Shown here piece by piece: positions 48,522 to 60,838 of a DNA stretch of 64,000 nt (within the stretch, counting starts at the first letter, position 1; each line of letters begins with the position of its first letter). The position numbers were made by a program, and so were the translations under genes. This stretch comes from Liolophura sinensis (lineage: Eukaryota > Mollusca > Polyplacophora > Chitonida > Chitonidae): NCBI RefSeq assembly GCF_032854445.1, contig NC_088300.1, forward strand, positions 53,666,984-53,730,983, written 5' to 3'. The notes beneath the pieces were generated by a model, which did not search any database, was not told the DNA's origin, and saw only the letters and a list, made by a program, of their open reading frames with translations.

Positions 48522-50119
48522 TAGCTAATTAAAGCCGTTACATACTTACAGAAATAACGGTGGCCAAGCATCAAGGCCCAATTGAATGTCAAATAAGAAA
48601 AGACTGTGCAAGTAATGCACTTAACTAATTTGCCATGATCGGAAAAATTAAGCTTTGGTATATCTTTATTCAACTGCTAAATTGGAAAATTCAATACATT
48701 CAACTATGAACACAAAATCTCTTCCGCGCCTGACAGGTGCCCAATAAGGGCAATACGTTGAAAAAAATTATAGTTCTGTCCCCGAAATGTGAAGCATTAT
48801 TTTAGTGACTGAATATATGTTTAGATTGCTACATGTCCTTTGAAATTCATTCTTTATACCTGTACTGGTACTGGTTTTTTAAAAAATAATATAAGGATTT
48901 ATAACTGGATATAAAATATAGAAACTGGTCCACTATCAACCATTACACAATTTATTCATTTCGAAATATTTCTAAAAAACAGTCTTGTATTTATAAAATA
49001 AAAGTATATAAACAGTACACAACATTTAAATCATATAGTTCTAGTCAGGTCTTATTGTTGACTGAGAAAAACTTGCAAGTTTTGTTAGACAAGAACTTTC
49101 AATAATAGTAAACTTTCAATAATACATCTATGTATCTAGATAGGACCCTGTCAGTCAGTGGATCATACATATGTTTACATTAAGGTTCAGTTTGTTTATT
49201 TCTATGATTTCAATTTGGATTTGGCGTTCACAATATATAGCCTTACCATACCCACTATATGGGGGAAAACTGGTGCGTCCTCAGGATGCAGAGGCAGTGA
49301 ATCTAAGGCATCCTTTCCGATTTGTTTGCATCAGAGATACCTCTAAGTTAAATATACATGCTTCTATTTCTACTTCTGAAGTATGGTGGTGTCATTTAAA
49401 TATTTCTAGTGAGAAAACTATAGATCGTAGCTCAAATCCATTGGCATGCGACAGAAACTACGTGGATTGGGCTACAATTTGGTGCGTCTCAGATTTGTAG
49501 CTTTCGTAGTTCAAGGTATTTTGAAAGTTACAGGACATTCAAATTACATGAATGAAAAAAGGTTTTGACCATATCTCAACAAGTTACCAGGATGGGCAAA
49601 ATCCAAAGGCAGATTTGGAATCAGCATTGCCAAATACACCAGAATCCACAAAAACATTATAAGTCATACATTCGACCAGTGGTGAGCTACCAAAGTTTTC
49701 AATGCTTGTCCTAGATTTTTTCAAACTTGTTCTAACCGGGATCACTCTACAAGTATATCAAATTTCAAAATACGTTCAATGGTTCTTGAGAGGAGATTTT
49801 TAAAGGTTTTGATCAAAATCCAACATGGCCACCATGCCACATGACCAAAGTTAACCAAAAACAGGCAAAATTTGCCTCGTAACCATGTTCCTAAAATCAC
49901 CAAATCTCAAAAACAACCAATAAAACCTTTTCTTTTTATACAGCTCTTAAAGCCTTCACAGAGTGCTGAGCCACCTAAATATTGGTAATTTTGCAGAACA
50001 AACAAGCACTTCATTTGAGCTTTGCCTAACTACATAAATATATACAATGTAATGTATATGTGTGTGTTTGATTCTGCTTATATACCTTTAAATGACTGAT
50101 GCATAAGACGCTCGGTTAT

Positions 50120-50380
50120 TTTTTCTTAATTTGCCGTTTTGGATGTGTCCTAACATGTACAAGCACAGAAAAGCTTCTCAGCTTTCTTCTTCAAGTCTAA
50201 AAATGGATTTAGACTACAGCGTTATGTCCTAAAATTCATTCAGAAATTAGGTAGCCTGCAGCAGTGAGGTCAATAGTGACAGTTATCAATACAACTATGC
50301 CGAGGTATGTGTGAAAGTTGGGATGGGGGTGCTAAACTGGTCTCACATTCCCAGTAAGTTCATCAATGACATCATTGATT
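50120..50380. repeat. Dispersed repeat, copy 2 (SINE-free)
   Basis: Partner of 14812-15310. Corresponds to the pre-insertion state of the SINE site: AGCTTTCTTCTTCAAGTCTA here versus AGCTTTCCTTCTGG, the SINE, then the duplicated target in the partner. Confidence 0.75.
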
Positions 50381-51149
50381 TAGTCCATTTTTTCCCATTT
50401 TTGCCAGACAGATGCGTAGTTTTCTGAATAAAAAGAATAGGATAGCACAAAAATGCACGCTAAAGTAAAGTACAATTTAATACTTCCCTGTTTCATAGCC
50501 CTATATAGACACATTAGGTGTTTGCATAGTACTGGTGTACAGGCTTACACAGCTGTCAACGGCGTCAACATAAGACAACATATTTTTTTTTATTGGAAAA
50601 TAAAACTTTCTGAAATTAAATTAAATACCTTAGGGTAAGATAACCTATGCATAAGCATAGCAATCCTCGCGATCGTGAGGGGACTTATTCTACAACTTGG
50701 TGAAGTAGCTAGTTCAAGTAGGCCTAGATTTAAGCAATAAAACAACATCGCTGTTTTCTTCTCTATTCAAGTCTGAAAAGTATTAAAACAACGAATCATA
50801 CCCTACATGTCAATTTACAGATGAATCCATGACATAAAGGCTTTACTCATGCACTTCGTTTACATGCATCATACAAGTCTGACGGCATGCTGCAGCATAC
50901 CGTCGGGCTCGTCACAATATTTGCCGTAAGTTCTGGTCAGAAAACTCGGACTAGCATCACACTCACAGTTAGAATAACATCGTAATATTATTAGTGTAGT
51001 ACAACAACAACACGTACTGCACAGCTAGGTTTTTTGTAAGTTGCAAATACACCAACTCATCATCCACATTACTGTCAAGTATTATCACATTCGCCGAAAG
51101 ATGTCTCAGGATCCTCGGAAACTAGTCACATCAAACATTTCAGCGATCC

Positions 51150-51290
51150 TAAACATTGCTTAAAACTGTACGAAAGTGCTAAACGTACCGCTAAGCTACA
51201 CATGTGAAACTGACAACCTTTATCGCGCCGCCAAATCCACTGACCAATCAAATCATCAACGGAAGGCAGCACTGTCAAATCAGCTTACAA
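51150..51290 (-). promoter_or_regulatory. Candidate FANCL promoter region
   Basis: CpG-containing island about 3 kb upstream of the FANCL ATG. The minus strand reads GATTTGGCGGCGCGATAAAG, resembling an E2F site. CCAAT is present at 51242 on the plus strand. Consistent with a cell-cycle-type promoter for a repair gene, but no transcript evidence is available. Confidence 0.3.
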
Positions 51291-51320
51291 GTGTTAACGC
51301 CTAGTTTCACTTTCACCCTT

Positions 51321-51477
51321 GATTTATTTACTTATTTATTTGATTGGTGTTTTACGCCGTACTCAAGAATATTTCACGTATACGACGGCGGCCAGCATTA
51401 TGGTGGGTGGAAACCAGGCAGAGCCCGGGGGTAAGCCACGACCGTCCGCAGGTTTCTGGAAGACTTTCCCACGTACG
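51321..51477 (-). repeat. SINE family A, headless copy with likely target-site duplication
   Basis: TTTA-repeat tail, GATTGGTGTTTTACGCCGTA, body to GAAGACTTTCCCACGTACG; the tRNA-like head is absent. ACTTTCACCCTT (51309-51320) and ACTTTCACTCTT (51478-51489) flank it. Confidence 0.82.
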
Positions 51478-52213
51478 ACTTTCACTCTTAAAGCATCCCC
51501 ACTTCGCATACTCGCGATGGCATGCAACGAGAGCCGTGGGATAGATGAACATAATGACTTACGTCGATAAGGAATCTGTCAGCCAAATTTCTGCTCGTAG
51601 ACTTAAAGGGCGCTCAAAAGATTGATACGTAAAGGTCTAAAGTGAAAATGCTTGAGGAGAAAAAAATCAAACTATTTTACTAAAAACACGTACAGGGTAC
51701 AGGATGAGCCAGTGTAGCATTTTACTACACTGCTTGTCCCAGAAATACTGATACTTTTGAAGAGGAAACTATAAACTTTAAAATGGTTGAGCCCTGTGTC
51801 TTTACACGGCAGTGTGGGCATCTATAAAAGACAGTAAATTAATGTAGGTATGTGTTCAGACAGAGGGGTCCCATACATATGTCAGTACCAAACAAAAAAA
51901 AGAAAAGAAAAAACAAACGTTTAAATCCTTATAGCTGTTTCATAATTTGTACCGGACGTCCCTTGGTGTCATCTTATAATAGCTAATTCATGGTGATATA
52001 CCGCGGTACATATATATCCGCAGGCATATGCACAATGTAATTGATAATTTAGTTAATCACAACTGAACACGAAAGGAAACACCACAATTTTACACCAACG
52101 AAAATGTTGCTGTGAATGTAACGTTAAAATCATCCTTAAATAGGATGAAGTTACTCATAGACTTACTGCTCATCTTCCACAGCCGAACTGGCCCAAAGCT
52201 GGCTGGACGTTCC

Positions 52214-52551
52214 TACCGTAACGCCCACCTTCGGTCATATAGACTTTCATGCGGACAATTCAGTATCACTCTGCTTACAGGGCAGGCAATCCTTAAAGAA
52301 AATATGATGGGTAGGATAAAATTTTCGCGACCCATCACCTTGTCCGAAGTGGAAAAAAAATTCCACACATGACAGGCATTTATTTGAGTTGTCCGATTCG
52401 AAAGTTTAAACACCAGGATTATTGTTGAAAGATGGTTTACCAATGTTTGCTTTGAAATATTACATTTCAGGGGTATTAGGGAATCGGTGGACAGCAAAAA
52501 TGAGGTAGGATTTGAGCAGTTTTTATATGACCGAAGTTGGGCGTTACGGTA
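52214..52551. repeat. Foldback element with 28-bp inverted arms
   Basis: The left arm 52214-52241 begins TACCGTAACGCCCACCTTCG. The right arm 52524-52551 is its reverse complement with one mismatch. The 282-bp interior shows no recognisable protein. Confidence 0.75.
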
Positions 52552-52629
52552 CAGCCGAACTTACTGTTTCAGGTTTTCCTTAAATGTGACTTTCCGTGCT
52601 TCCTCCTGAGTTCTGTAAGGATGTATTCC

Positions 52630-52675
52630 AATTTATTTATTCATTTATTTGATTGGTGTTTTAGGCCGTACTCGG
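52630..52675 (-). repeat. SINE family A, 3'-tail scrap
   Basis: TTTATTTATTCATTTATTTG then ATTGGTGTTTTAGGCCGTAC, ending abruptly. Confidence 0.7.
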
Positions 52676-53668
52676 AAACCTATGATAACCTGTGAAATTT
52701 TGAAACAGAATGTCCTGTCTACCACTTAGTTATCCACTCTTACTCCTTCCCCTTGTACATTCGCTATTGCAAAACACTTCTGAATGTACAGACAACGAAA
52801 AGATACGTCCGTGTTGACATTATATATCTGGGAATAAACTATCCACTGTATGATGAAAACTTGCTGTGATTCCGAACAAAATTAAATCCATAAAAAAGCG
52901 TTTTATAGCAGTATAACAACTAGTTGTATTTGGGCTGAGAAAAGCTTATTATATAAAAAGGACAATTGAAAACTGCCTCGATCCTGGCTGTGATGAGACG
53001 CTAACATATATTGTCCCAAACAATGCGTGCAGATAATGAAAGCTTCCCCTATGTAAAAGATTAATTTAAATTAAAATATGTGACCCATACTGATAAGAGT
53101 ATTTATTAAAATAAAAATTTATACCAGATAATCTCGATTTTCAGTTGAATTGCCTATATATAAAGGGTTTGATCAAACATTGATATGTTGGAGCTTTATG
53201 CACCGCTACAATGCATCAAATTAAAAAGGAAATAGTGAAGGAGCTGTACACAATGTCAATTAGTTCGGCTGGAAAACTTCATTCAACTGGGAGTACATTC
53301 ACATACAGTAAAGGCAATAAAAAAAAAAAACAAAACAAAAAAAAATAACGACCTCACTCAAATAATTGTCCTTTTGACATACATATATATATGTCATTGA
53401 TCTTTATACTGTTTACAAATGATTTGGTATTATAACAATACTACTATTCGTTATCACTTTGATAAACAGATTTCTTCAAGGAAGGGGACATTAACCATTA
53501 AAGGCATAAGGGGGTCTTCTGTATGCCAAGTGTCGTGACCCAGTATATGATACATGTACGGCCACATATCGAGAGAGTTTGTGACTAACAAAAAGGTTTG
53601 ATGAAACCATTCGTCAGTGTGCTTAACGTACCACTGAATGCTGTATTCTCCGTAAAATTCAATGTCAA

Positions 53669-53690
53669 TATATATATATATATATATATT
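53669..53690. repeat. TA dinucleotide microsatellite
   Basis: About eleven TA units followed by TTTATTTATTTA. Confidence 0.85.
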
Positions 53691-53989
53691 TATTTATTTA
53701 GATTAATGACACTGTAAGACAGAGAAATCAACGTGAAGTTATGAAATGTACAGAGGCCTGCGAAATCGAGCCAAATATTTTACAGTGTAAGGCCAAGAGA
53801 AACTATAGCGTATATATGATAATTGTAAGCAGTTATCCCAGAGAAAGATAAGCATACGCCCGTGGTGCTTGAAAATGATAATATATCACATACCAGTCAT
53901 AAAGACATAGCTAATCTTTTCAACACCAGAGTTTTCTGAGTCAGAAAGCAGAAATCTCTCAAAACTGTCTTTTGTATTTTAACGGATTG

Positions 53990-55690
53990 TGCCAGATACT
54001 AAATTTTCGGCTCCTACAATGACGGAAGATTTTGTCAGCAGATGTTCAGTTACGAAGAAGGCAGTGGGTTTAGACAGGTTTAAACCGAAATATTTAAAAA
54101 CCGTATCTAACATAATATAACACCTTCTTTATGTAAGATTCCCAGTACATTTATAAAAACTGGTACATTTCCAAACGTCTACAAGATAGGTAAACTTATC
54201 CTTATTTTCAAAAATGGTGGCAAAAAATAGCATACACCAGCATATGTATGAATACTTTCAGTCGAATAATCTGCTGTATACCGGACAATCTTGCTTTAGT
54301 CACGGATATTCATGTCAAAGCGCACTGCTAAAATTAGTTGATTCCTGGAAAATGGCAATCGACAGAGTAAATATATGGTTGAGGCTGTTTTCATTGATTG
54401 CGGAAAGCCTTTGACCTTGTGGGCAGCAGCATCTTATTCTTTCTAAATTGAGTATTTATTGAAGTTGCTCCAAACGTCAGGATTATTCAGGTCATACCTT
54501 AAAAACCGACACCAGACACCTGTTAGCTTATCTGGTGCAAACAGTAAAATAACTGATATTAAATGTGGGGTTGCACAGGGCTCAATTCTGGGACCGTTAT
54601 GCTTTGTACTTATCCAGGACCTACCTTTACAAATAAAAGGGAATATTAATATGTGTGTGGACAAATCAACACTACATATGCATGCGAAATCTGTAAATGA
54701 ATTAGAAATTGGTATTAACAAAGATTTAGATCTAGTGTCGAAATGGTGTAATGAGAACAGAATGGTTGTAAATTGTGCGAAGCCCAATGTGATGTTGATT
54801 ACAACGGCTCAAAACCCTTCACGCATTGAAAAACAAACGTATTGATTTACCATGATGGTGCTGCATTAAACATATGTGAACAAATTAAACTACTTGGAAT
54901 AAACCAAAATTTATCCTTACATCACATCAATTACCTCAGCAACGACATCGGATCCAGGATTGTTCTGTTGTAGAGACTATCACACCTTCTGTATCTCTTT
55001 GCACGAAAGTTATTTTATACTATAGTTATATATCTTACCTCATTTTAATTATCTTTGTGTTTTCTCGGCTACCTGTGATATCACGCTGTGAGAACAATTA
55101 CTCAAGCTACAAAAATCTATATACACTGTAGTTTCTTATTTTGAGAGTCTTACTCACATGAAGGACTTACTTCAGAGAAGCCAAATGACTGCCTTTGGAC
55201 AAGCGGCTTTCTTACCATAAGGCCATATACTATTATGCCTAATTTTCAAAAGCTTTCACTGTTACGTCTGATATTCAAGTTAGGAGTTTGCATTCGGTGT
55301 CCGCTCAAACATTATCCTTGCCACGTCCAAGAACGCAACTTTTTCGGACCAGCTTTGTGTATTCAGGTGGTCAGCTATGGAACTGATTGGATAACAATTT
55401 AAGGGCGTACTCATCCACAGGTTGTTTTAAGCCGCAATTTTATCGTTAGAAAATGTTTAACCAACTGCGATCTGTCTATGACAAATGTCTTTTATTGTAA
55501 GCCTGTGATATCATGCGCACGTTATTAGCGCATATATTTTCAGCTAATCACTGATTTATTACTCATACATATTTGTACATATATGTAAAAAGTGTTTGTT
55601 TAGGCTACTTTCTCAGTTTCAATCTAAGATTAGCTTGACTGGTTGAATGGACCATCGAGTCTAAATAAAGTTTATTATTATTAGTATAAG
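53990..55690 (+). pseudogene. Decayed non-LTR retrotransposon (LINE) reverse transcriptase, 3' part
   Basis: Fragments of a reverse transcriptase occur in order but in different frames: KKAVGLDRFKPKYLK near 54055, TGTFPN-like FQTST.. near 54165, SCFSHGYSCQSALLKLVDSW (54290-54350), then VAQGSILGPLCFVL (54570-54615), and NENRMVVNCAKPNVM. The catalytic YADD region is degraded to MCVDKSTLHMHA. A C-terminal WSAMELIG-type motif lies near 55370. The 3' end is an A-rich stretch with TTATTATTA at about 55675. Several frameshifts and stops make it non-functional. The clade (CR1/jockey-like) is a guess. Confidence 0.82.
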
Positions 55691-55785
55691 AAAGAGTGTG
55701 GCGTAATGACTCGGAGCCTCTCATCGTTGCGGTCGTCGTGAATTCAAGTCCAGCTCATGCTGGCTTCCTCTCTGGCCGTAGATAA
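55691..55785 (+). repeat. SINE family A, head-only copy
   Basis: Contains TGGCGTAATGACTCGGAGCC, box B-like GAATTCAAGTCC and CTCATGCTGGCTTCCTCTCT, ending at GGCCGTA followed by GATAAAAAATAAATTA. Body and tail are missing. It follows the LINE 3' end with no gap. Confidence 0.75.
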
Positions 55786-56091
55786 AAAATAAATTATATG
55801 TGTTGAATTTATCTAAATGTGTTGGTGTCTTGTGTGAGGGTTTTCGCTGCATAGGAGTTGAACAAGTCATTTCTTTACAGTTTTATCTCTCAGATAGTGA
55901 TAACTTCGTTATTCATTTTTAGTAATCGGATCCCGAATAACGTGCCGACAATTTAGACGTTAGCACCGCCTTTGTTCTTGCGTTACCGTACCCAATTGCA
56001 AATAACAAAATTGGCATTTACTTCACATTCGGTATATATTCACATAAGGAATATCGTGCAAGCACCAAATTCCATATTCATTTCTCAAATA

Positions 56092-56254
56092 TTTATTTAT
56101 TTATTTATTTCATTGGTGTTTTACGCTGTACTCAAGAATATTTCACTTATACGGCGCCGGCCAGCATTATGGTGGGAGAAAACCAGGCAGTGCCCGGGGG
56201 AAACCCACCACCATCCGCAAGTTGCTGACAGACTTTCCCACTTATGGCCGTAAG
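56092..56254 (-). repeat. SINE family A, headless copy with perfect target-site duplication
   Basis: TTTA tail, body, and an end at CCCACTTATGGCCGTAAG, with no tRNA-like head. The flanks TTCTCAAATA (56082-56091 and 56255-56264) are identical. Well preserved. Confidence 0.86.
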
Positions 56255-56319
56255 TTCTCAAATAACCTTATGGACGTATAAGAAAGTTAACGCCGACTCG
56301 CTCATTGAATAACATCAAA

Positions 56320-56428
56320 TAATTATAGGTTATTGGATTGTATGGTCCTGTATGGACGAGTCCTGAGCGCCTAGGAAAGGGACGAGCTCGCAAGCTACAG
56401 GACCATACAATCCAATAACCTATAATTA
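56320..56428. repeat. Perfect 33-bp inverted repeat with 43-base spacer
   Basis: Left arm 56320-56352 (TAATTATAGGTTATTGGATT...), right arm 56396-56428, exact reverse complements. The spacer 56353-56395 contains two GACGAG motifs. Would form a strong hairpin or cruciform. Element type unknown. Confidence 0.93.
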
Positions 56429-57489
56429 CTGGAATGTTGTGCCAACACCAGCACCTTATTACGGTTCTTTAAACACGTGCTGGCTCACGTGATGATATCG
56501 CGGTGTTTTTGGGTGAATATTTTGTAACAGAGTGCAAATTCTGAGCAGAAAGACTTTACAACAGAAAAGAAGCGTATAGAATTACTGTAGGCGTAAAGCT
56601 GCTAGTGTCAGGACAAGTCATGTATCGGTAACCTATATGGAATGATGCAGTATCGCATGACTATATGCATCGAGCATTGAAGGAAGAATGACACGTCTTG
56701 GTTCAGATGTCAGTCAATGTCTTAAGCTTATGTAATGGCTTCAAAGAGAACCACATTTACCAGCCAGAAATCGGAATGACAGCAAACCATTTTATTTCAG
56801 TCATAGTGCTAGGGGCTTCTATAAGTTGATACTATCGAGGCGTTTACATTAACTCTCAAAATAAAAATAACCCCTGACTGAGGTAAATTGACAAGACGCC
56901 ATGTGTGGCCATTTGCCAGCTATCACACCGTCGTCTTTGCTCTGGTTTTCCTTTCTGTGCTGTAGTATTTTACATCACGAGGAAAACATGAAGAAATTCC
57001 ATATACCTGTCGTCCACAAATCATTTGTTACCACAATGGTAATCTTATTTAATAATCCGATATCCACGTACTGCTGCCACATTTCCTGAAACACGTGTTT
57101 GCTTTACGCTCATAAATGTAGACTCAAGTCACTTTAGAATGTAGTCATCTTTTCATGGAACTGATGGCAACAAGCATTCGCCTATCTCACCAGTAAAATA
57201 CATATCTCACCTTCAAATACCATGGAATGTGTTGTAAAGCGAGACAGACCTGGCTCTGATTCCATATCATTTGGAAATGTAAATAAGCGGAATACAGTAT
57301 AAGACACTCAGAAAATTTGTTTGTTTGTGTATTTGTTGGAGTTTATGTATTTGCTGGAATCCATATGCGCTGCCCAAGTGTTGCTACCACTGAATTATCA
57401 TGTTGAAGACGCCAGACATGACACCCCTACCAGTCACATTATAATGATACAGAACTAACCAGTCTAGCTTCTTTGCTTTAACCTTTCAG

Positions 57490-57620
57490 TCCCGAGTGCC
57501 AAGCGCTGAATAACATTTTTAAAGTTTTGGGTATATGACCTGACCCGCGTTTGATCCCCTTTTTGGATCTCCACTTCAAAGCGGACGCTCCAACTATTGA
57601 GCCAAGAAAGAGGTTAACGG
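57490..57620 (-). repeat. SINE family B, head fragment
   Basis: The minus strand reads TGGCTCAATAGTTGGAGCG (box A-like) and, after about 30 bases, GGGGATCAAACGCGGGTCAGG (box B-like), matching the tRNA-like head of the copies at 6385 and 37852. Confidence 0.7.
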
Positions 57621-60464
57621 TTTGGTTTACGCGTGGAAGAAAACAGAGTAAATCACGCCCTTCATGCAGATACCCGATAAATCTGCTTCTGTGAGTCAGC
57701 CAGAACTGTATTGGAGCCTGTGACCTCACACCCCTGGGCCAACTAGCGGAGAACAAAGCTTCACTGGACACCACCACTCAAGATCAGTCATGACATAAAA
57801 AAAAACACCAAAAAGCAGTAGTGAAGGTTCTGTAAGATACTGTTGTATATGATTTATTATGGATTTTCACATCTCAACCGGCTTGATTCCACTGAAGTAC
57901 TGCTCTTCAGCTGAGATTTTCAATGCACACAAATATGATATTCAAACCATACCAACAATTATAGAAACACCCGCGAAGTGTAAAACAACCTTAACATAGA
58001 ACCTGGCGATAAAGTGAGAAAACTTTTTGTTTCATAACCACTCATGAAACAAAATGACCGCACCGATTTCTGCTCCCACCATGTTTATCAGACAATGCAT
58101 CAACAGTTTCATAAACGCTTCTATAAAGGATAACTTTCAGATAAACCTGTAAGTCACCTACAAACAAATGCAGGTCTCATGAAAGAAGATGCATAAAATA
58201 TTTCCCATGTACCGGTATTCATAACAAGAATTATTCATTACTTTTCATATACCCTTACATAATAAGGTTTGTATTTGTACATCCACCAGGATATTTTCTG
58301 TTATAATCATTTACTGCAATACTATCAACTCTGTATCACAACACCGCCTCCACCTCCAGCAGAAGGCTAAGCCACATATATCATTACCACAGAAATATAA
58401 TGTAAACCTACATTACATGCAATCCATTAAAAGTTTCTTTACCCCAAAACTCTTTTTGAGAATTTGCATTAAGGCTTAATTGATAGAACAATGCCTCACA
58501 ACCATAGAAAAGCAGCAAAATGTACCAAATTATACAACCAACAAATTCTTATTACAACCGTTTTGCCTTAAAAAAAAACCCAATATGGTTTAATATCAAG
58601 ATATATAGAAAATCGATAAATTTACTGGCTAGAGTTGACTCACAACATATGGAGTCTTGAAATAAAACTGTTCCTACCACATACACATTCTCTCTATCAA
58701 ATCCCTTATCAGGATTAAAAATTAACAAAACATGCTACAAACTGTTGAATACCGACATTTTTTTTGATGTTGGCTCAGAGGAGTGAAGAATTTAAACCTC
58801 ACACTGGTGTGTTAATTTCATCATATGATTTCAAACAAGCCAATCATTCAAGATAAATTTACCCAACATTAAGAATGATAAAATTTCAGCTCCACACACT
58901 TATACATGTATTAAATCATCTACAGTATAAAACCAATACAGTTGAAAAACAACCACCCACATAAGTAGTATTAAAGCATACAATTAACAAATGTATTTAA
59001 AAATTAAAATCATTGAAAACATGTTCGAACAATGTATGAAAGCCGTTTAAGTCAGAGTATGTGAATTGCCCGTTTGCCATTTTTGGGGATAAGAATGGTT
59101 CAGTCCTTGCTTAAGCCTATGACAGAATTTCATATTATGAATTTAACGGGAAACAGAAAATAAGTTACACGCACTATAACTGTAATTATGAACTGACGTG
59201 CATGTCTTCATACTGAAGAACATATAAATACATGTATTATATTTTGGCCTTAAATGATGACAAAATGTGTTACATAGTAATCTAAATTTTATTCGGTATA
59301 TTTTCAGGCCAAACATATCTTAAAAACAAATGGGGATCAGCTTTACAGAATTTGGAACATTGGCACCAAAAAGTCTCAAAGAACAATATACGACTGCATT
59401 TCTGCAAATCTGAATTATTTTTATATGACATTTGAACAGAAAACAACAAAAAATTGTAAACAGGATATGTATATAAATTTCTCTTGTAGAACGTTTTTTT
59501 TTTTTTGAACAATTCATAAAACAACAAATATTAAACATATACATACATCTAATTCATATTTCACCAAAAACAATCTCAACTCTAAGGTATATTAATAAAT
59601 AACTGTGTACTCTGTATTATAGGAATGGTGTACAATCTTAAGGTATAATACCTCGATAAAAGCACCACCCAGTGATCACTTGTTGAGTGCCGCCACCACG
59701 ACAGTCCCCAATACTTATTTGTTGAGTGTCTGCGTGTGTGAATGATCACGTGTTCATATGCTGAATGCGGACGCCGACACTCATAGCCAATATTCATCCA
59801 CTGAGTGCCTGTTTACTACACATAGCTAAGTGCTGGTTGTCAACATGTTTTGTACATTGGTACTAGAAATGTCCCCAGCTGTGCATGATGACTGGGGCAT
59901 AGTATGATGTTCACCATTATCATGGATATCATCATGAGAAACCTCTTCTAACTTTTGAAACAACTTATTCGCATGCACTATTCACATTTATGCAATCTTT
60001 CGAACAAACAGAATTCACAAATAAATGCAGTGTTGTACTGCTTTGTGAATAAATCCTATTTCTACAAAGCTGGCGACCTCTGATCACTTTTAAGCTGTTT
60101 ATGATTCCAGGCACCACATGAGCCCAACTTAAATCTTGAGCACTGATTGACATGGTTGTCAGATTGTACCTGACATGTATGTTAGCACTGGGTAACTGGC
60201 CCATTGGAGCATGTTAATTTCTTCTTGTTTCCCAGAAATGGCTAATATTTAACATGACTGGTTATTTGGGCATTTACCGCAGTGACATTCTGTTTATTTT
60301 GGCCTTCATCATAGTTCATGTTTACCGTGAGTTGTTCTAATATGTGTTATGATTATTTTGGCTGGTCTGACTGCTTGTTTAGGTTGAATCGCCATCAATT
60401 AGCGCATGTCTGTTCCTGATAATTTACTAGCCAAAAGTAGAAATGTATGATTTGGCTATGAGTG

Positions 60465-60838
60465 ACTGTTTGTTGTGGTTGATCAGTTAAGTTTTGCTGT
60501 GGTTGATCAATTATATTGTGTGGCTGATCAGTTTTGCTGTGGTAGATCAATTATACTGTGTCACTGATCAGTTTTCTTGTGGTTGATCAATTATATTGTG
60601 TTGTGGCTGATCAGTCAAATTTTGTTGTAGTTCATCAGTTAAGTTTTCTTGTGGTTGATCATTTAAATTTTCTTGTGTTTGATTAGTCAGGTTTTGTTGT
60701 GACTGATTTTTTTAGATTTTCTTGTGACTAACCATTCAGATTTTTTTGCTTTGCTTGATCAGTCAAATTTTATTTGTGGTTGATTGGTCAGATTGTGTTG
60801 TGACTGATCAGTTAGGTTTTGTTGTGGTTGATCAGGCT
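60465..60838. repeat. Minisatellite of about 24-bp unit running into the GCH1 coding end
   Basis: About 16 degenerate units of the form TGTGGTTGATCAGTTAAGTT plus TTGT. It continues through the GCH1 stop codon (60814-60812) to about 60838, so the last repeat unit overlaps the coding sequence. Confidence 0.88.

Larger units (their letters stand above)
48199..60811. other. FANCL-GCH1 interval: FANCL 5' side, repeat island, GCH1 3' side
   Basis: 12.6 kb without a supported complete gene. From left: the non-coding 5' part of FANCL and probably its promoter (near 51.2 kb), the dispersed repeat at 50120, SINEs, a foldback element (52214-52551), the LINE remnant (53990-55690), a perfect inverted repeat (56320-56428), a family B SINE piece (57490-57620), and the GCH1 3' untranslated side (roughly 58-60.8 kb). 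Open stretches such as 49171-49500 show no family similarity. Confidence 0.6.

Noticed and set aside
49171-49500. 109-codon plus frame upstream of FANCL
   Set aside because: No family resemblance, overlapping open frames, no supported splice context.
54459-54845. Functional reverse transcriptase gene
   Set aside because: The active-site YADD region is lost and the domain is spread over several frames with stops; annotated as a LINE remnant.
57478-57777. 99-codon minus frame
   Set aside because: Overlaps the tRNA-like head of SINE family B; not a gene.
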